NCBI GenBank assembly: GCA_948474755.1
Contig: CAOLHI010000643.1
Location: forward strand, 620,001 to 684,000
Source of the DNA: Ctenosaura bakeri
Lineage: Eukaryota > Chordata > Lepidosauria > Squamata > Iguanidae
Length of the DNA: 64,000 nt
Direction of reading: 5' to 3'
Part shown: piece after piece, positions 60,283 through 64,000 of the stretch
Layout of the letters: each line of letters starts with the position of its first letter
Numbering within the stretch: position 1 is the stretch's first letter
Translations under genes and position numbers: made by a program
The notes under the pieces: model-generated
Database searches by the model: none
Told to the model about the DNA's origin: nothing
What the model saw: the letters and a program-made list of their open reading frames with translations, nothing else

Positions 60283-63179
60283 GACAAAACATTGGTAATT
60301 GAAGGATGCTTCATGCCTTTCTGAGTCATTTTGCTCCTCATGGTGGGATGTTTGTTTAAATGATACTTTATAATCTGCTAGCCTTCTCCTTTTCATTCTC
60401 TTTACCCCCTTTCCTCCACATTTTATATGGGATCTGTAGTGCTATGTGTGTATCTGCACCCATCCACACATACCCACACATGAAGAGAAGAAAAGAAAGA
60501 ATGGGGAAAGCGGCCACACTTTCCTGATTATTTTACAAAACTGAAGGGTGGGGAGAGAAAGAGATGCAGTGGAAAAAGGAAAACGAGATGGGAGAAAGAG
60601 ATTTTCAGGGTTTTCCATTCAATTTAAGGCACCAGAAGATACTTTTCTTTTGTGGGAGGATGACATTGTTCAATGTAATAATTAATAAAGAAAGGTAGAT
60701 CATGCATTTTATTTATTTGTTTTTTTAAAAAGTATGTAAGAAGCTGCCCAAGGTGATATCAAATGTGGCCAATTGAATCCACACTAGCTGCCGGTTTAGA
60801 CAAGCCCTAATGATTGCTTTACTTGTTTATTAATTTCTCCATTGTTATGTATAATGAAGTGTATTTACTTCACTCTAATTGGAGTATTAGTCTCTTTCAA
60901 CAGATTGGTCACATACCACTTGGACACCAGCAAAAAGATCTCATATCAGTTACCAGGGACAAAAATATGATCTTGGGGCAAAGCACATAAGAGTCTAGGA
61001 CTTTATCCCCCAACTTTTATACCAGGCAACAGATTACATTCTCCTGCTTGAGGTCTTTCATACAGAAGATGTATATGTCTGGGTCTTCCGGGTTTGTGAC
61101 TGTGTCTTCTAGTGTGGAATCATCCTTATTTAAAAGTAAGTGTCCACATAGCATATTTATTATTCTCATTAGTATCTCGTTACTACATTGCATCTTACTT
61201 GTAATATTTTGGCCTCATTATTTAATGTATTAGAAACCCAATATTAAATATTTTTACTTATATATAGATTCATGTGAGTTGAATCAGACTTTAACTCCAT
61301 CAAGTATATTGACTTTGAAAGAAAAGCATCATAAATATGCACAGAAGATTGTGAAGTCTTTCTGCTAATCTGTAACTTAACAATTTGTAGCACTCTGAGT
61401 CCTCATCCACATTGGAGCTGTAGCGTTTTCTTTGACAGGGAGAGAGAGAGAGAGAGAAATGGGAGATATTATAACTAGATATAGAGCACATACTGATATT
61501 TTGCCCTAGAAAAAAAATTGCCTTATTTAGAATTTTTCCCTCTCCATCCAAGCTATCATCTCTGTTGGATGCCTGATGCATATTTCATGTCACTAAAACT
61601 CTCCATTCATCCTTGATTACTTTAATGACACGTTTCAGGTCTAGTAAAAACAAGTGATCAACTCCAAAGTCTCTTTTCTTGCACCAAGCAAATAGATTGT
61701 TCTTCAGTACAGTAGGAGCTGCTCCAGGGTTAATTATAAGGTTACTGGAGCAGCCTTATGTTGAGGTTACATTGAATGAATCACATTCTGGCATTATGAC
61801 AAGACATGGGTAGGGGAGTAAACTCTGTTGCTTGTCTTCCCCAGCCAGATTGATCTCGCTTAGTGGTGTAGGATAGGTGAGTTTGAGGGTGGTCTGTGCT
61901 CATTTTGAGGAAGATGGGGTATGAAAGAACTTATTTCCAAGACTTTAAAAGTTAGAGAGCTGGCCTCCAGTAGTTTCACAGGTATTGGCTTTTTTTTTTT
62001 TTAATGAATTTTATAGAGTTAGATTTGTCAACTGATTTTGCATTTGTACAATTTATTGTATTGCATTAGGTAGAAGGTTCAATATACTTGGATTTTTTAC
62101 TTCAATAACATATTTTAGGTCTAGTAAACATTTTATAAAACCACTTGTTACCGTTTTACCATACACCAGGCTTACTGAACAACTAATATGTACCCCTCAC
62201 CACTTCCATTCCCATAGCTATCCATATGCAAATACACTGTTTCTAAGAGTCATTCTATACTTTTTAGTCATCCCACATATACACTATGTAAACAATTTAC
62301 CATATAAATATATTCTATAATTATAGCATTCCTATGTTAAGTTACATCATGTTTTTTACTACATCACAGTTGGCTTCCTGAGAACATCTGGCAGTGAGGA
62401 GGTAACAAAGTGACTCCTCTCTGTTTTCATTCCTGCACAATTAATTGGCTCACTTCAGCTCTTGCTATAATAAATTTACAGAAGCTGTGGCCCTAGCTCA
62501 TCCAACATGTGTGCTTTATCTCTTCCTTCTAGGTGGAGATCAAATGCCCTGCTGATTTGTAAGAAAAATAATTAAAGGCATCTCTCTCTGGTACAGTGTA
62601 GTAGTTCTGCACATGGTACAACACTAAAACTGGTCATTCAACCTGCCCTCCAGACTTAGCATTGAGCCACTACTGACCCCTATGGTCTCCATAGCAGCCT
62701 GCAGAAGGGGAATCATGTGGCCATGTCCCCAAAACCAGGCAAGGAATGATTACATCATCGACTTAGATACACTGGGGTCCTCCAGTGGTCTCAGAAGGGT
62801 GATGCAGTCCTTCTGCATCTGGTTTCAGAGACATAGCCAAATATTTATCTGACCTTGACTCAATTCTCTACCAACAAGGGGCTGTGTGATAGAACTGCTG
62901 TGGCTCAATAAGAAGGCCATGGTATATTCTTTGGTCATTGCAGAGAGTAGAAGGGAATACCAACCTCTGCAAACACCAAAAAAGACATAGAAAGGTATAA
63001 GGTACATGCTGGCCAAGATAAAAGTGTTTACAAAAACTAAACTTGTCATTTATTATTGACTAATATGAAGGGGTTAACTTTCGGAATTGTAAAAATACTT
63101 AATGACAGCAAAGAGTTTCATATTCCCTTGCTCTCTTGCTTTTCTGTTGTGACAATACACTTGATTATTAACAAATGTA
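60283..63179. other. Mostly unassigned; GA repeat and a possible conserved block
   Basis: (GA)n lies at 61437-61458. 60790-60900 (gacaagccctaatgattgct, tttattaatttctccattgt) looks like conserved non-coding sequence but without support. A T12 run at 61990-62002 could be a reversed poly(A) tail; no element body identified. Confidence 0.38.
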
Positions 63180-63400
63180 GCAGCAATTGCACTGTTTATT
63201 AAACAGTTTTGTTCCTTATTAATAGTAAATTGTTTTTGTATCATTAATGAAGAGACAGTGAGACAGAATTAATTTGGTTTGTGCAATTACCTTCATACAA
63301 ACAGAATGCATGCTCATTCCGACCTTGCATCCCAGCAATTCCAATTTAAAACCAAAGGACGTTTTTCAGCCAATGACAGCCATGTTCACTGGAAATACAC
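63180..63400. other. Candidate conserved non-coding element
   Basis: Repeat-free block with agcaattgcactgtttatta, gagacagaattaatttggtt, tgtgcaattaccttcataca and tttcagccaatgacagccat. Looks like vertebrate conserved non-coding DNA. Texture-based inference only. Confidence 0.3.
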
Positions 63401-64000
63401 AATAAAAAAAAACTTTCAAAAATACCATAAACTATGGAATCAAATCAAATTAATATCAAATTAATTATTTGATTTTGAATGCTTTTGACAGTTCTCAGAT
63501 ATATCCATTGATTCCATAGCATATACACTAATATGTTTTAATAGATATCCTTTCATCACAAATGAAAACATGATTATGGGAGGAGAGTTAGGAACTGCTA
63601 ATAGAACTTTCAGGACTTACATTAATTCCCAGAATTCTTTAGAAAGCAACAACATTAAACTGTTGGTACATACATAGTCGTATGATGGTAGGGTATAAGA
63701 TTTGGTGGACAAAGAGTTCACTCTGCCTTTTTTTTTTTTTATTCTTACTGGGAGATGAGGCTATCAAAACTGTTATGATAGTACCAGTGCTTTGATAGTT
63801 AATGGGACAGGTTTCCGGACATCATTCAAATTTTTGGTGATATACTGCAAAGCCCTAAACAGAAGCTGCCTCATACCAAGTAAGATTATTTGTCCATTTA
63901 GTAATGCAATTCCAAAGACTAGGGCAGGATCCTTTTCTAATCCTACCATGGGATATTATGCACGCAATTCATGTGCTTTACCATTGGTTCAGAGCCATAT
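63401..64000. other. No recognisable feature
   Basis: AT-rich to the window end; T13 run near 63729. No identified repeat or gene. Confidence 0.42.

Overview
The window reads as low-GC, non-coding DNA from a squamate reptile (lizard or snake), either a gene desert or the inside of very large introns. The evidence is the repeat content: L2-type LINE fragments, CR1 LINE fragments ending in the ATTCTATG-type tail, an L1-like 3' end, tRNA-headed SINEs whose tails contain a GGTCGCCATAAGT-like motif, one SINE with a 5S rRNA head, many short non-autonomous DNA transposons, and abundant microsatellites. Genus cannot be told from sequence alone. No protein-coding gene, exon chain, tRNA, functional rRNA or CRISPR array could be supported. 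All open reading frames are short (the longest, about 177 codons, lies largely over a GC-rich transposon) and none resembles a host protein.

Layout. 1-5.2 kb: an old long DNA element (20-547), L2 and CR1 scraps, a reverse SINE (4717-4906) and a foldback element (4951-5149). 6-21 kb: a SINE with an L2-like tail, microsatellites, a foldback element (9122-9319), a run of AT-rich single-copy-looking sequence with conserved-element-like blocks near 16 kb, then a nested structure at 19.4-21 kb where an L1-like 3' end sits inside a CR1, followed by a nearly complete tRNA-derived SINE. 22.8-30 kb: microsatellites, two foldbacks, a GC-rich element (25204-25635), a 'cagaaa'-rich repeat, a 56-bp minimal element, the 5S-headed SINE and a degenerate L2 reverse-transcriptase remnant. 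33-44 kb: GC-rich element (33150-33563), L2 tails, a second copy of the L1-like 3' end in reverse, and an L2 3' fragment. 44-50.3 kb: dense cluster of the same DNA transposon group (five copies in 6 kb). 53-60.3 kb: a different foldback and three more group members. 60.3-64 kb: mostly single-copy-looking sequence.

The most notable signal is a group of about 16 short DNA elements sharing terminal inverted repeats close to GGCCMTTTYYRCAC, most with a 3-bp target duplication I could read directly. They include palindromic foldbacks (56-201 bp) and GC-rich forms (about 300-630 bp). Six GC-rich copies carry, in the same internal position and orientation, a pyrimidine tract ending in AG followed 59-76 bases later by a CAGGTAAGT-like sequence, that is, a latent exon cassette. 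A seventh keeps only the acceptor half. I know of no description of this, but could not search.
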